Assembly: GCA_964651475.1 (NCBI GenBank)
Contig: CAZYXV010000011.1
Coordinates: 69,714-133,713 of the forward strand
Source of the DNA: JBGSMF01 sp964651475
GTDB lineage: Bacteria > Chloroflexota > Anaerolineae > Fen-1058
DNA: 64,000 nucleotides
Direction of reading: 5' to 3'
Within the stretch, counting starts at the first letter, position 1; the number at the start of each line of letters is the position of its first letter. Positions 47,811 to 56,292 of the stretch are shown piece after piece. The position numbers and the translations under genes were made by a program. The notes beneath the pieces were generated by a model that searched no databases, was not told the origin of the DNA, and saw nothing but the letters and a program-made list of their open reading frames with translations.

Positions 47811-49070
47811 TTAACCTCCGAACCGGGCGTCGGCGGGCATGCCGGGTTTGAGCAGTCCTTCGGGGTTGGGCAAGTGTATCTCGACCACGTAAAAGGTATT
47901 GATGCGCTCTTCTGCGGTGGCGACGTTGCGCGGTGTGAACTCGGGTTCATCCCCGATGCGATGCACTTGACCTTCAAAGGTCTTGCCGGGAAAGCTATCC
48001 ACCGTCACCTGTACCCGTTGGCCCAATTGTACCTGGCCGATGCGATTCTCCGGCACATAAACGTCCAAGGTCACCTCACTGAGATCGGCCAGGCTGAGGA
48101 TGGGCGCTGCTGGTGCGGCCAGTTCACCCGGTTTGAGAGCTTGGTTCAACACGACGCCGCTGATGGGACTTGTTAGGGTACATTTCTCCACTTGGACGCG
48201 GAACACATTGGCTTCAGCCTCTGCCTTGCGCACGTTTGCTTCTGCCACGGCAATCTCTTCCGGCGTGGGGCCTGCCAGCAAGTCATCTAGCTGGGCCTGG
48301 GCCACGGCAACCCCGGCCTGAGCCACCCGGTATTGCCCCTCGGCTGCGTTGGCCTGGGCGATGAATCCCAATGGCTTGTTTCGGATGCTCAAGAGTTGGC
48401 TAAGCAAAGCCTGGGCGGTCTTTTCGTCGGCCTGGGCAGCCGCCAGGGCCTCTTGGGCCGCCTTTCTCTGCAAGTCAGTCATCGGGCGATCGGTGCTTGG
48501 TTTCTGGTCGAGTATCAGTTGTTCGCGGGCCAGCTCCGCCTTGGCCAACTCGACACCCTGGGCGGCCTGTTTCACCTGCGTGCGCGCCTCGACAATCTTG
48601 GCGTCGAGTTCCTGGGGATTCTCTAGCTCGGCCTGCGCATTCTTCCAGGCGTTATACGCCTCATCCCGTTGGGCCTCGGCCAGGGTCAGCGCGGCCCGTG
48701 TAGCGGTAACTGCCTCTGGGCGTGGGCCGGCCTTGACCACGGCCAGATCCGCTTTGGCAGTGACTACGGCGGCTTCTGCGGTGGTCAATTGAATCAACCA
48801 GGGTGTTGTGTCTAGTGCCACCAGAACGTCGCCGGCGTGTACCTCGGCACCCTCTTTCGTCCGCACTTTAAGAATGCGTCCTCCCAGATCGCAGGCGACG
48901 CGCAACTCTGTGGCCCGGATCGTTCCCGACGCTGTCAGTGCGCCCTCGCCGTTGGCCTGGACGATGTTGACAGGGAGAGCCAGGGAAAGCGCCGTCGCCT
49001 GGCAGCCGCTGCACAGCGCCGCTATGATTACCAATCCCACTATCTGCGTATACCGTTTACCCGTCATCAT
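47811..49070 (-). CDS. HlyD-type membrane fusion lipoprotein (efflux adaptor, copy 2)
   Basis: The 419-residue protein has a lipoprotein signal (GLVIIAALCSGC), a biotinyl-lipoyl half (ASGTIRATELRVACDLGGRI), a long coiled coil (about residues 85-290, Ala/Gln/Glu-rich), the second lipoyl half (CTLTSPISGVVLNQALKPGE) and a beta-barrel (VDSFPGKTFEGQVHRIGDE). It links the ABC-2 efflux pump to the envelope exterior. Start 49070 or the adjoining ATG 49067 after AGGGTG. It is a paralogue of the upstream gene, eight bases away. Confidence 0.9.
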   Translation of the reverse strand: MMTGKRYTQIVGLVIIAALCSGCQATALSLALPVNIVQANGEGALTASGTIRATELRVACDLGGRILKVRTKEGAEVHAGDVLVALDTTPWLIQLTTAEAAVVTAKADLAVVKAGPRPEAVTATRAALTLAEAQRDEAYNAWKNAQAELENPQELDAKIVEARTQVKQAAQGVELAKAELAREQLILDQKPSTDRPMTDLQRKAAQEALAAAQADEKTAQALLSQLLSIRNKPLGFIAQANAAEGQYRVAQAGVAVAQAQLDDLLAGPTPEEIAVAEANVRKAEAEANVFRVQVEKCTLTSPISGVVLNQALKPGELAAPAAPILSLADLSEVTLDVYVPENRIGQVQLGQRVQVTVDSFPGKTFEGQVHRIGDEPEFTPRNVATAEERINTFYVVEIHLPNPEGLLKPGMPADARFGG

Positions 49071-49078
49071 TCACCCTT

Positions 49079-50488
49079 TCAATTTCCAAATTGAGCGTCA
49101 GCCGGCATACCTGGCTTGAGCGCGCCATCGTCGTTGGCAATGCAAATTTTCACGGCAAAGACCAGGTTCACCCGTTCTTCTTTTGTAGCGACATTGCGCG
49201 GCGTGAACTCGGCCTCGTCAGAGATGTAGCTGATCCGTCCCTCAAAGACTCGACCAGGAAAGCTATCCACGCTCACCTGGACTGGTTGGTCCAGATGCAC
49301 CTGTCCCAGGCTGGTTTCTGGCACGTATACGGTCAAGATGACCTGCTCCATGTTGGCGATGGTGAGTATGGTAGCCCCTTGGGCAGCGACCTCGCCAGGG
49401 CGGGCCACAATGTCTGTAACGGTGCCGGTCATGGGCGACGTGATACGCATCATCCCTCGCTGTGTCATCAGCGCCTCTCGTCCGGCCTGGGCCTGGGCGA
49501 CCCGCGCTTCCAGGGCGGCGAGCTGTTCGTCGGTGGCGCCGGCTTGCAGTGCTGCTACCTGGGCCTGGGCCGCGGCAACCTGGGCATCAGCCTGCGCCAG
49601 GGCGCCTTGGGCTTGGTCCGCGGCGGCTTTTAGCGTTTGCGGATTGGCGTGCTGGGCATAGAGTTGGGCCAGCATCGCCTGGGTACCGTCTTTTTGCGCG
49701 CTGGCGGCGTTGACGCCGATCCAGGCTTGCCAGTACATGTTGGGGACAAGGTGTCCCTCTAAAGGAACTCCGGGCAAAGAGGGGCGGTAAGGCTCTGGGA
49801 TATTTTTCAATTTGTCTTTAGCCTCTGCGAGCTTTTCCATGCCGTCCCAGTAATTGTTATGAGCGATCTCGGCCGCGTCTTTGAGCGCCACGGCCTGCGC
49901 CAATTGATGCTGGGTGGATTCGAGTTGGGCCGATGTAACGGCAATCTGCAAGTTGACGTCTTGGGGATTTTCCACCAGGGCTTGCGTGTCGCTGACAGCC
50001 TGTTGCGCGGCGAGGCATCCCGCCTGGGCCTGGGCCAACTGCGCCTGGGCCACGGCAATCTGCCCGGCACGGGCGCCGGCCCTTGCCTGTGTCAGCCAGG
50101 CCTTGGCCAGCTCGATCGTAGCGTCAATGGCCTCAATCTGCGCATCGAGCAGACTTGTATCCAGTTGGACGAGCAGATCGCCCACAGCCACTTTATCCCC
50201 CTCGGTCACTGGGATCTCGGCAATGCGCCCGCCGAACTCGTTGGCAATGGCGACCTGGTCAGCCCGGATGATGCCGGACGCCTCCAGCCCATTACCGTCG
50301 AGCGCTTGCGGCTGGGGCGATGGCGAGGTCTGGCAGCCGGCCAGGATTAGGATTAGGATTAGGATTGGGGGTAGGGTTAGGGTTATCAAGATCAGGCCTC
50401 CCAGCTCACCCAGAACACGGCCAAACCATCTTGGCAAGCATACTTGCTTCGTCATACTTTGTTTATCCTTATTCATAACACGCCTCAT
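49079..50488 (-). CDS. HlyD-type membrane fusion lipoprotein (efflux adaptor, copy 1)
   Basis: The 469-residue protein has a lipobox LAGC after a hydrophobic stretch of repeated Ile-Leu encoded by a hexanucleotide repeat (50344-50385). Then come a lipoyl half (ASGIIRADQVAIANEFGGRI), a long Ala/Gln-rich coiled coil, a second lipoyl half (RITSPMTGTVTDIVARPGE) and a beta-barrel (VDSFPGRVFEGRISYISDE). ATG 50488 follows GGGGAG and directly abuts the stop of the ATPase gene. It is a paralogue of the 47811-49070 protein. Confidence 0.9.
   Translation of the reverse strand: MRRVMNKDKQSMTKQVCLPRWFGRVLGELGGLILITLTLPPILILILILAGCQTSPSPQPQALDGNGLEASGIIRADQVAIANEFGGRIAEIPVTEGDKVAVGDLLVQLDTSLLDAQIEAIDATIELAKAWLTQARAGARAGQIAVAQAQLAQAQAGCLAAQQAVSDTQALVENPQDVNLQIAVTSAQLESTQHQLAQAVALKDAAEIAHNNYWDGMEKLAEAKDKLKNIPEPYRPSLPGVPLEGHLVPNMYWQAWIGVNAASAQKDGTQAMLAQLYAQHANPQTLKAAADQAQGALAQADAQVAAAQAQVAALQAGATDEQLAALEARVAQAQAGREALMTQRGMMRITSPMTGTVTDIVARPGEVAAQGATILTIANMEQVILTVYVPETSLGQVHLDQPVQVSVDSFPGRVFEGRISYISDEAEFTPRNVATKEERVNLVFAVKICIANDDGALKPGMPADAQFGN
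50344..50385. repeat. Telomere-like hexanucleotide repeat in a signal-peptide coding region
   Basis: Seven consecutive hexamers (GGATTA three times, GGATTG, GGGGTA, GGGTTA twice) read on the plus strand. On the coding minus strand each unit adds two hydrophobic residues (Ile-Leu or Leu-Thr) to the lipoprotein signal core without changing frame. Confidence 0.85.
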
Positions 50489-51496
50489 CTATTCTCCCCT
50501 CGGCTTTACCGACGAGATAAAGACGTCTTCCAACGTTGGGGCAATCCATTCGATAGCGTGGACGGCTATCCCTTCGCTGGCTAGCAGGCCGGCGAGCGGT
50601 TCCTTGTAGGATTCTGCGTCGGGCACGACAGCGTGAATCTGGGCGCCATAGAGCGCGACCTCGTCGAGGGGAAGCTGTCCACTTGCCCGCGCTGCTAACA
50701 AGGCGCGCATCGCGGCCTCGGTATTGGCGCAGCTAATTTCCAACACGTGCCCGTGCATCTGCGTACGCTTGAGCTGGTCGGGTGTGTCGAGAGCCACCAA
50801 GCGCCCGTCGCTGATAAAGCCGACCCGCTGGCACAACTCGGCCTCGTCCATGTAGTGAGTGGTGACCAGCACTGTCATGCCTTTCTTGGCCATCGAGTAG
50901 ATCAGGCCCCAAAAGTCGCGCCGGCTGATCGGGTCTACCCCCGCGGTTGGCTCGTCGAGAAAGACAACCTGGGGCTTGTGCACGATAGCACAGCCCAAAG
51001 CCAGCCGTTGCTTCCATCCGCCGGAGAGGTTAGCGGTCAGCTCGTTTTCACGCCCCTGCAAGCCAGCCATCTCGATGATCTCAGCCTGGCGGCGTTTCAG
51101 CCCATCCTGTGACAGCCCATAGGCCTGGCCGTAGAAGCGGATGTTTTCGCAGGCGGTCAGGTCGTTATAGAGGGTAAAGAGCTGCGACATGTAGCCAACC
51201 TGGGCCTGCATCGCTTTAGTGTGGGTGCTTGGATTGTAGCCTAGCACCCGTGCGCTGCCCTCGCTGATCTTGAGCAGTCCCAGCAACATGCGGATTGTCG
51301 TCGTCTTGCCCGCGCCGTTAGGCCCCAGCCAACCGTAGACTTCACCGGCCTTGACGCTGAAACTGATGTGGTCAACGGCGACAAAAGCGCCAAAACGCTT
51401 GGTCAAGTTTTCGACCACGATGGGATCCATATCCTGTCCGCCTGATCCTGGATCCCGGACATTGCCCTGGGCGCTCTTACTCCTTATCCATCTCAT
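50489..51496 (-). CDS. ABC transporter ATP-binding protein (ABC-2 efflux, copy 2)
   Basis: The 335-residue protein has Walker A GPNGAGKTT, signature LSGGWKQRLALG, Walker B VVFLDEPTAGVDP and H-loop TTHYMDEAE, plus a C-terminal domain ending PTLEDVFISSV typical of the drug-export ATPases (YbhF/CcmA type). ATG 51496 overlaps the stop of the other ATPase gene as ATGA; ATG 51430 is an alternative since the conserved domain starts there. The signature LSGGW is slightly unusual. Confidence 0.92.
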   Translation of the reverse strand: MRWIRSKSAQGNVRDPGSGGQDMDPIVVENLTKRFGAFVAVDHISFSVKAGEVYGWLGPNGAGKTTTIRMLLGLLKISEGSARVLGYNPSTHTKAMQAQVGYMSQLFTLYNDLTACENIRFYGQAYGLSQDGLKRRQAEIIEMAGLQGRENELTANLSGGWKQRLALGCAIVHKPQVVFLDEPTAGVDPISRRDFWGLIYSMAKKGMTVLVTTHYMDEAELCQRVGFISDGRLVALDTPDQLKRTQMHGHVLEISCANTEAAMRALLAARASGQLPLDEVALYGAQIHAVVPDAESYKEPLAGLLASEGIAVHAIEWIAPTLEDVFISSVKPRGE

Positions 51497-52449
51497 TGTG
51501 CCCTCTGTTTCCGTATCAAACTGATGAACGCCTCTTCCATGCGGGGCTCGATTTCACGCATCCCCTGGCACGTCATCCCCTGGGCAGCCAGGGCGGCTTT
51601 AATCTCTGCCTGGCGCTTGTCCACGTTATCCACAAAGACGTGAAGCATCGCCCCAAAAGTTTGGACTTCCAGCGCACCCTCCATCCCTTCGACCAACCGC
51701 CAGGCCGGCACAAAATTCGAGGGCGTGAACTCGAGCAAGCGGCCCGGCGCCATTTTTTTGATCTCGCCCGGCGGCGCGTTGGCGATCAACTTGCCCTGGT
51801 GCATCAAGCCCACATAATTGCAGCGCTCCGCCTCGTCCATATAGGGCGTGCAGACAAAGATCGTCAGCCCTTTCTCCGCGCGCAGTTTGCCCAGCAGGTT
51901 CCAAAACTCGCGGCGGCTGACCGGGTCCACGCCCAGGGTCGGCTCGTCCAACATCACTACAGATGGTTCGTGGACTAGGCTGCAGGCCAGGGCCAGTTTT
52001 TTCTTCATCCCGCCGGAAAGCTGCCCACCCAGCCGCCCGGTGAAATTGGTCAAGCCGGCGAATTCCAGCAGCTCGGGGATGCGCCGGCGCTGCTCTGCCC
52101 GGCTGACGCCCTGGACGTTGGCGAAGAAACGCATATTCTCCATCACCGTCAGGTCGCCTGGCAGGGCGAACTGTTGAGCGATGTAACCCACACGCTCGCG
52201 GATTTTATACGTGTCATGCATGGAATCGCAGCCCAGGATGCTGCTCTCACCCGCGGTGCGCGTGAGCAGCCCCAGGATCACGCGCGTCATCGTCGTTTTG
52301 CCGGCGCCGTCCGGCCCGATGAGGCCAAAGGTTTCTCCGCGCAGCACCTTGAACTTGACGTCATTTATAGCCGACACAGTACCGGTCCGGGTCTTGAACC
52401 GTTTCACCAACCCTTTGGTCGAAATCGTGACCTCATCTGTTGTTGCCAT
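51493..52449 (-). CDS. ABC transporter ATP-binding protein (ABC-2 efflux, copy 1)
   Basis: The 318-residue protein has Walker A GPDGAGKTT, signature LSGGMKKKLALA, Walker B VVMLDEPTLGVDP and a H-loop position reading CTPYMDEAE, where the usual His is Pro. The C-terminal domain ends EPRMEEAFISLIR. The Pro at the H-loop suggests a degenerate site paired with the intact downstream ATPase. ATG 52449 follows GAGAG. It lies downstream of two ABC-2 permease genes. Confidence 0.9.
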   Translation of the reverse strand: MATTDEVTISTKGLVKRFKTRTGTVSAINDVKFKVLRGETFGLIGPDGAGKTTMTRVILGLLTRTAGESSILGCDSMHDTYKIRERVGYIAQQFALPGDLTVMENMRFFANVQGVSRAEQRRRIPELLEFAGLTNFTGRLGGQLSGGMKKKLALACSLVHEPSVVMLDEPTLGVDPVSRREFWNLLGKLRAEKGLTIFVCTPYMDEAERCNYVGLMHQGKLIANAPPGEIKKMAPGRLLEFTPSNFVPAWRLVEGMEGALEVQTFGAMLHVFVDNVDKRQAEIKAALAAQGMTCQGMREIEPRMEEAFISLIRKQRAQ

Positions 52450-52466
52450 TATTCTCTCTCATGCCC

Positions 52467-52513
52467 GCAGTTTCGGGCGAAGCCCGAAACTGCCTCGGTT
52501 CGCGCAGCGAACC
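52467..52513. repeat. Two perfect hairpins between permease and ATPase genes
   Basis: A 12-bp stem with loop GAA (52467-52478/52482-52493) is followed by a 7-bp stem with loop GCA (52497-52503/52507-52513). The next intercistronic gap carries a related GCAGTT hairpin. They may set mRNA stability within the efflux operon. Confidence 0.75.
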
Positions 52514-52515
52514 GC

Positions 52516-53652
52516 CTAGTCCAGCCGTTTCTTGAACATCGCCGCCGCGGCGACCATCGCCACAATCCCATAGACGGCCAAAACCACCACGTCTTGCCAC
52601 AGGAAAGACAACCCAACGCCTTTGGTAAAGACCCCGCGCACGATGCGGTTAAAATAAGTCAACGGAATAAGATAGCTGACGACCTTTACAGCTGGCGGCA
52701 TCGGCGCGATGGGATAAATGAAACCGGTCAGCAACACACTCAGCAGCACCAACACCATCGTGATTTGTTGCGCCTCGTTTTGGGTCTTGGCCACAGCCGA
52801 GATCAAGAGTCCCAGCCCCAGCCCGGAAACGAGGAATACCAACGAGAGCCAGGCAAAGAGCCATGGATTGCCCCGGAAGGGCACGCCGAACCAATAGATG
52901 CCGACCAGGATGATGATCAACATATCCACAACTGTGAGGATAACGTTTGGGACCATCTTGCCGATGATCAGTTCAATCGGGCGCATGGGTGTGATCAGAA
53001 GCTGCTCCATCGTGCGCAGCTCGTGTTCGCGCACCACGGCCATGGCTGTCGTGCTGAGAGCGACGAATTGCAGCAGCATCGCCGCGATGGCCGGCACGGC
53101 AAAAATCATGCCATCCATATTGGGATTGTAGAGAACGCGCGTAGACGTGAGGATGGGGAGCGAGCTAAAGCTGGCCGCCGCCGCCCCCATCTGGTTGACT
53201 TTTCTCATCAGCAACTCGGTCGAGCGTGCCTGGGCAATTGCCGCCGCCGCGCTGTAACCTGACTGGACGACGAATGAGTTGGAGCCGTCAATAAGGAACA
53301 ATGCCTGGGCCTGGCCGCGCTCGACCTGCGCCGCAAAGTCAGATGGGATCACGAGGCCAGCCATGGCGCGTCCCTCGTCAATCGCCGCGATGACTTGCGC
53401 TTCGTCGTCCACGTACGTAGCCATGTCAAAAAAGCCCGAGACGGCCAACGCGTCTATGAGAGCGTGACTCTCGGCGTCCAGGCTCATATCGGCCACGGCC
53501 GTGGGGATGTGATCTACGGTCAGCCTCACTGCATAGGCAAATAGAAACAACATGATGAGGGGCAACAGCAGCATGATTGCCAGCGTGCGCCAGTCACGCA
53601 CGAGCTGAATGGTTTCTTTTTGAATTAGGGCAGCCACCCGTTTAATACTCAT
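52516..53652 (-). CDS. ABC-2 type permease (efflux, copy 2)
   Basis: The 378-residue protein has one N-terminal helix (LAIMLLLPLIMLFLFAYAV), a large external domain of about 150 residues, then five helices with the family block EHELRTMEQLLITPMRPIELIIGKM. It is the YhhJ/YbhR type that works with HlyD adaptors. It is a paralogue of the 53732-54865 protein. ATG 53652 follows GAGGT. Confidence 0.92.
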   Translation of the reverse strand: MSIKRVAALIQKETIQLVRDWRTLAIMLLLPLIMLFLFAYAVRLTVDHIPTAVADMSLDAESHALIDALAVSGFFDMATYVDDEAQVIAAIDEGRAMAGLVIPSDFAAQVERGQAQALFLIDGSNSFVVQSGYSAAAAIAQARSTELLMRKVNQMGAAAASFSSLPILTSTRVLYNPNMDGMIFAVPAIAAMLLQFVALSTTAMAVVREHELRTMEQLLITPMRPIELIIGKMVPNVILTVVDMLIIILVGIYWFGVPFRGNPWLFAWLSLVFLVSGLGLGLLISAVAKTQNEAQQITMVLVLLSVLLTGFIYPIAPMPPAVKVVSYLIPLTYFNRIVRGVFTKGVGLSFLWQDVVVLAVYGIVAMVAAAAMFKKRLD

Positions 53653-53691
53653 TCTTACCTCAATCAGAACCGTCGTCTTCGACCGCCGGGC

Positions 53692-53710
53692 GCAGTTCCG
53701 AAGGAACTGC
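53692..53710. repeat. Hairpin between the two permease genes
   Basis: GCAGTTCC (53692-53699) and GGAACTGC (53703-53710) form an 8-bp stem with loop GAA, similar to the hairpin in the next gap of the operon. Confidence 0.65.
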
Positions 53711-53731
53711 CTGCGGTCGTACTCGACCGCC

Positions 53732-54865
53732 CTAGTCTACGCCCCGCCGGAAGGCGCGCCCGGCGGCAAATACAATCACAACCACGTACACGAGCACCGC
53801 GAGCGCCTGCTTCCAGAAAAACTGGAGGCCAACCCCCTTGGTCATAATGCTCTGTGCGATGGGGATAAAATAGGTTAGCGGGAATAGATTACCTATCAAT
53901 TGAAGCGGCTGGGGCATCGTATAGCGCGGGAAGATAAATCCCCCCAGCACAATCGCCATTATCAGAACGGCCATGATCAATTGCGTCACTTGCTTTTGGT
54001 TCTGGGCGATGGTCGAGATCAAAATACCCAGCCCTAGCCCGGAGAAAGCATAAACGAACGACAGTCCGAAGAAAAGCCCGAAATTGCCCTGGAATGGCAC
54101 GTGGAACCAATAAAAGCCCGCGCCGACGATGGTCAGCATGTTGATCATGGCGATGAGGAGGTTGGGAGCAATCTTGCCCAACATCAACTCGATTGGGCGG
54201 ATGGGCGTAACCAGAATTTGCTCAATGGTGCCGACCTCGCGCTCGCGTACGATGGCGGTGGCGGTCAGGGAGATGCACTGGGTCTGCAAGAGCATCGCCA
54301 CCATGGTTGGAATCAGAAACCACAAATCGTCCAGGTTCGGGTTATAGAGGACACGGACGCGCGCGTCGAGGGGAAGCAAGCTCTCCGTCTCTACCGCCAG
54401 CCCTGCGCGGCTCACTTTCTCCAGTGTCACATTTGTCGCGTGCATCTGGGCGATGGCATTGCCGGCATGGTAGGCCGAAAGGGAGGTGAACAAATCCGCG
54501 CCATCCACCAGGAGCAGCGCCTGGGCATCGCCGCGCTCGACATGCGCGGCAAAATCGGGCGGGATCACCACGCCGGCCTGGGCGCGCCCTTCGTCTATGG
54601 CCCGCACCACGCTGGCCTGATCCATGGCGTAAGCGGCGACGTCAAAATAGCCCGAGTTCGCCAGCGCCTCCACACAAGCCTGGCTGGCGGCGTCGCGGCT
54701 CTGATCGGCCACGACCATCGGGACGTGATTTACGTTCATGCTGATGGCGTAACCAAAGAGGAACAACTGCAACACGGGCAAGGTAAGCAGGATGATCAGC
54801 GTGCGCCTGGCTCGCAAGGTTTGAACAAACTCTTTTTGCATCACCGCCCAAATTCGTCGTAACAT
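53732..54865 (-). CDS. ABC-2 type permease (efflux, copy 1)
   Basis: The 377-residue protein has the same layout as its neighbour: N-terminal helix (LIILLTLPVLQLFLFGYAI), external domain with VVIPPDFAAHVERGDAQALLLVDG, and a C-terminal five-helix block after REREVGTIEQILVTPIRPIELMLGKI. ATG 54865 follows AGGGA. It is the first transport gene after tetR, with a 38-base gap. Confidence 0.92.
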   Translation of the reverse strand: MLRRIWAVMQKEFVQTLRARRTLIILLTLPVLQLFLFGYAISMNVNHVPMVVADQSRDAASQACVEALANSGYFDVAAYAMDQASVVRAIDEGRAQAGVVIPPDFAAHVERGDAQALLLVDGADLFTSLSAYHAGNAIAQMHATNVTLEKVSRAGLAVETESLLPLDARVRVLYNPNLDDLWFLIPTMVAMLLQTQCISLTATAIVREREVGTIEQILVTPIRPIELMLGKIAPNLLIAMINMLTIVGAGFYWFHVPFQGNFGLFFGLSFVYAFSGLGLGILISTIAQNQKQVTQLIMAVLIMAIVLGGFIFPRYTMPQPLQLIGNLFPLTYFIPIAQSIMTKGVGLQFFWKQALAVLVYVVVIVFAAGRAFRRGVD

Positions 54866-54903
54866 CTGATTCCCTCAAAACCCACGCTTTTCTTGCAAGC
54901 GCA

Positions 54904-55542
54904 CTAGGCTGTTCGCACGCCGATACCGTCAAGAAGTATGTCTACCATCGCTGAGGCTAAACGGCGGCGCTCCTCCGGCGAAGGCATCGGCGTCATCCCA
55001 CGCAGAGCCGGCAGGATCAAGCTGGCGAGCACCCCCATGATCATTTGCGCGCACAGCGCCGTATCTATGGGGCGAAAGTCCCCGGCGGCGACCCGCCTGG
55101 TTATGTACGCTGCCAATTGCTGATGGACGCCCCCCAACTGGCCTACGACGAACTCTTGAAATATATAGTCGTCCAACAACGCCTCTGTAAACAAAGCGCG
55201 GACGAAAGGCAATCGTTCTTCGAAAACGCTGAATGCATTTAGACATATTTGGCCGATGGCTTCACGACCCTCCAGCTCCTTGGCATCCAGTAAGACATTC
55301 CTCGCCCACGCTTCTGACTCGGCGGCGACAGCCAACAGAATGTCGCGCTTGCTGCCAAAGTAGTTGTAAAGTGTGCTCTCACCCATGTCTGCCGCTTCGG
55401 CGATTTCTCTTGTCGTAGCGATGGCGTAACCCTTTTCAGCAAATACCTGTGCAGCGGCTTGCACGATTTGCTGCCGATGCCGCTCTGTGCGTCGCTGCCG
55501 GCGACCCTCGGCTCGAGCTTGTTTTTCCGTCTTTTTAGCCAT
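54904..55542 (-). CDS. TetR-family repressor of the efflux operon
   Basis: The 212-residue protein has a basic N-terminus, a TetR helix-turn-helix (ATTREIAEAADMGESTLYNYFGSK, about residues 43-66) and a helical ligand domain. It starts the operon of two permeases, two ATPases and two adaptors, and probably represses it by binding the palindrome at 55673-55692. ATG 55542 follows AGGA by seven bases. The ligand is unknown. Confidence 0.92.
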   Translation of the reverse strand: MAKKTEKQARAEGRRQRRTERHRQQIVQAAAQVFAEKGYAIATTREIAEAADMGESTLYNYFGSKRDILLAVAAESEAWARNVLLDAKELEGREAIGQICLNAFSVFEERLPFVRALFTEALLDDYIFQEFVVGQLGGVHQQLAAYITRRVAAGDFRPIDTALCAQMIMGVLASLILPALRGMTPMPSPEERRRLASAMVDILLDGIGVRTA

Positions 55543-55672
55543 TTGATGTTCCTTTCATCGCCGAACACGCCACGCGCTTTCAGGCGATGTGGCGGCAGAA
55601 ACACTCATCTTGTTTGCCGCATTCCTCTTGATGGGAACGAGTATTTGTGCCGAAACAGAATGTATATTCATT

Positions 55673-55692
55673 ATACGAATGTTTACTCGTAT
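55673..55692. promoter_or_regulatory. TetR operator candidate
   Basis: ATACGA and TCGTAT are perfect inverted half-sites separated by eight bases, just downstream of the tetR -10 box, where a repressor would block initiation. Confidence 0.55.
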
Positions 55693-55701
55693 TTAGAACA
55701 T

Positions 55702-55730
55702 ATTATACATTTTTAGAGCGATCATTTCAA
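55702..55730 (-). promoter_or_regulatory. Promoter of the tetR efflux operon
   Basis: On the minus strand TTGAAA (55730-55725) and TATAAT (55707-55702) are 17 bases apart. The start near 55695 gives a leader of about 150 bases. Confidence 0.75.
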
Positions 55731-55761
55731 TAGTACTTTGGTACACTTTTGCCAAATCCAC

Positions 55762-56159
55762 AGCAGGCTGTTGGAGAACCCTGCTCGGGCGCCGTCCGTT
55801 CGGCCAAGCTCACGACGAAGCCTCGGCGGCGCTCCGGCAAGCTCCCAGTTTGTGTGTATCTCTGCCCGTGCGGCTATTACGGTGGTCGGACCAAGGAATG
55901 TACTTGTGTGCTTTCGATAGTCACCCGCTATCCAAGGCGCATCAGCGGACCGCCGCTGGATTGACCAGGCCAACGCTACACTATTACTTTCACGAAAGGG
56001 CAGTGCGCACCATCTTGCAAGAACAGTTGAGCAAGTTGGCTGGTCATAGGTCTTTCTATCTTGACTAGATCGAGGCTTGGAGTACAATAATTCATCACTC
56101 CACGGCGCGTGCGGACCGCCGAGGACGACGGCCTGAGCGGGGTTCTCCGACAGCCTGCT
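55762..56159. mobile_element. 398-bp non-autonomous element with ~30-bp terminal inverted repeats
   Basis: The left end AGCAGGCTGTTGGAGAACC (from 55762) and the reverse complement of the right end (to 56159) AGCAGGCTGTCGGAGAACC differ at one base over the first 19, and similarity continues to about 30 bases. No transposase is encoded and no target duplication is evident. The interior carries a fragment of a comM-type gene. The 750-base gap 55543-56292 otherwise holds the tetR promoter and no convincing gene. Confidence 0.7.
55863..55964 (+). pseudogene. Fragment of a ComM/YifB Mg-chelatase-like ATPase gene
   Basis: The frame reads CPCGYYGG, KECTC, TRY.RRISGP and LD before a TGA. This is the conserved block of ComM/YifB proteins (NPCPCGYYGD...ECxC...RYxxRISGPLLDRID). 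Only about 34 residues remain; similarity starts at CPCG and stops abruptly at LD. It lies inside the inverted-repeat element, so it was probably captured. Confidence 0.75.
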
Positions 56160-56292
56160 AGAGTGCGCCACATTGGTTGCTAGAATCCAACCTGGATACA
56201 GGGACATGGCAAATTTATTTTCTTCCGCATCCCTTACCAGAGGTATCTCATAGGCGCGCTCCAGCAGGGCAGATGTTAGCGGTAGAAAACAA

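Noticed and set aside
50344..50385. TTAGGG-like repeats as a true telomere or eukaryotic contamination
   Set aside because: The repeat is internal to an intact bacterial gene and is translated in frame.
55702..55707. Plus-strand promoter for the gene at 56293 in the AT-rich stretch
   Set aside because: The good -35/-10 pair here reads on the minus strand toward tetR; nothing convincing points toward 56293.
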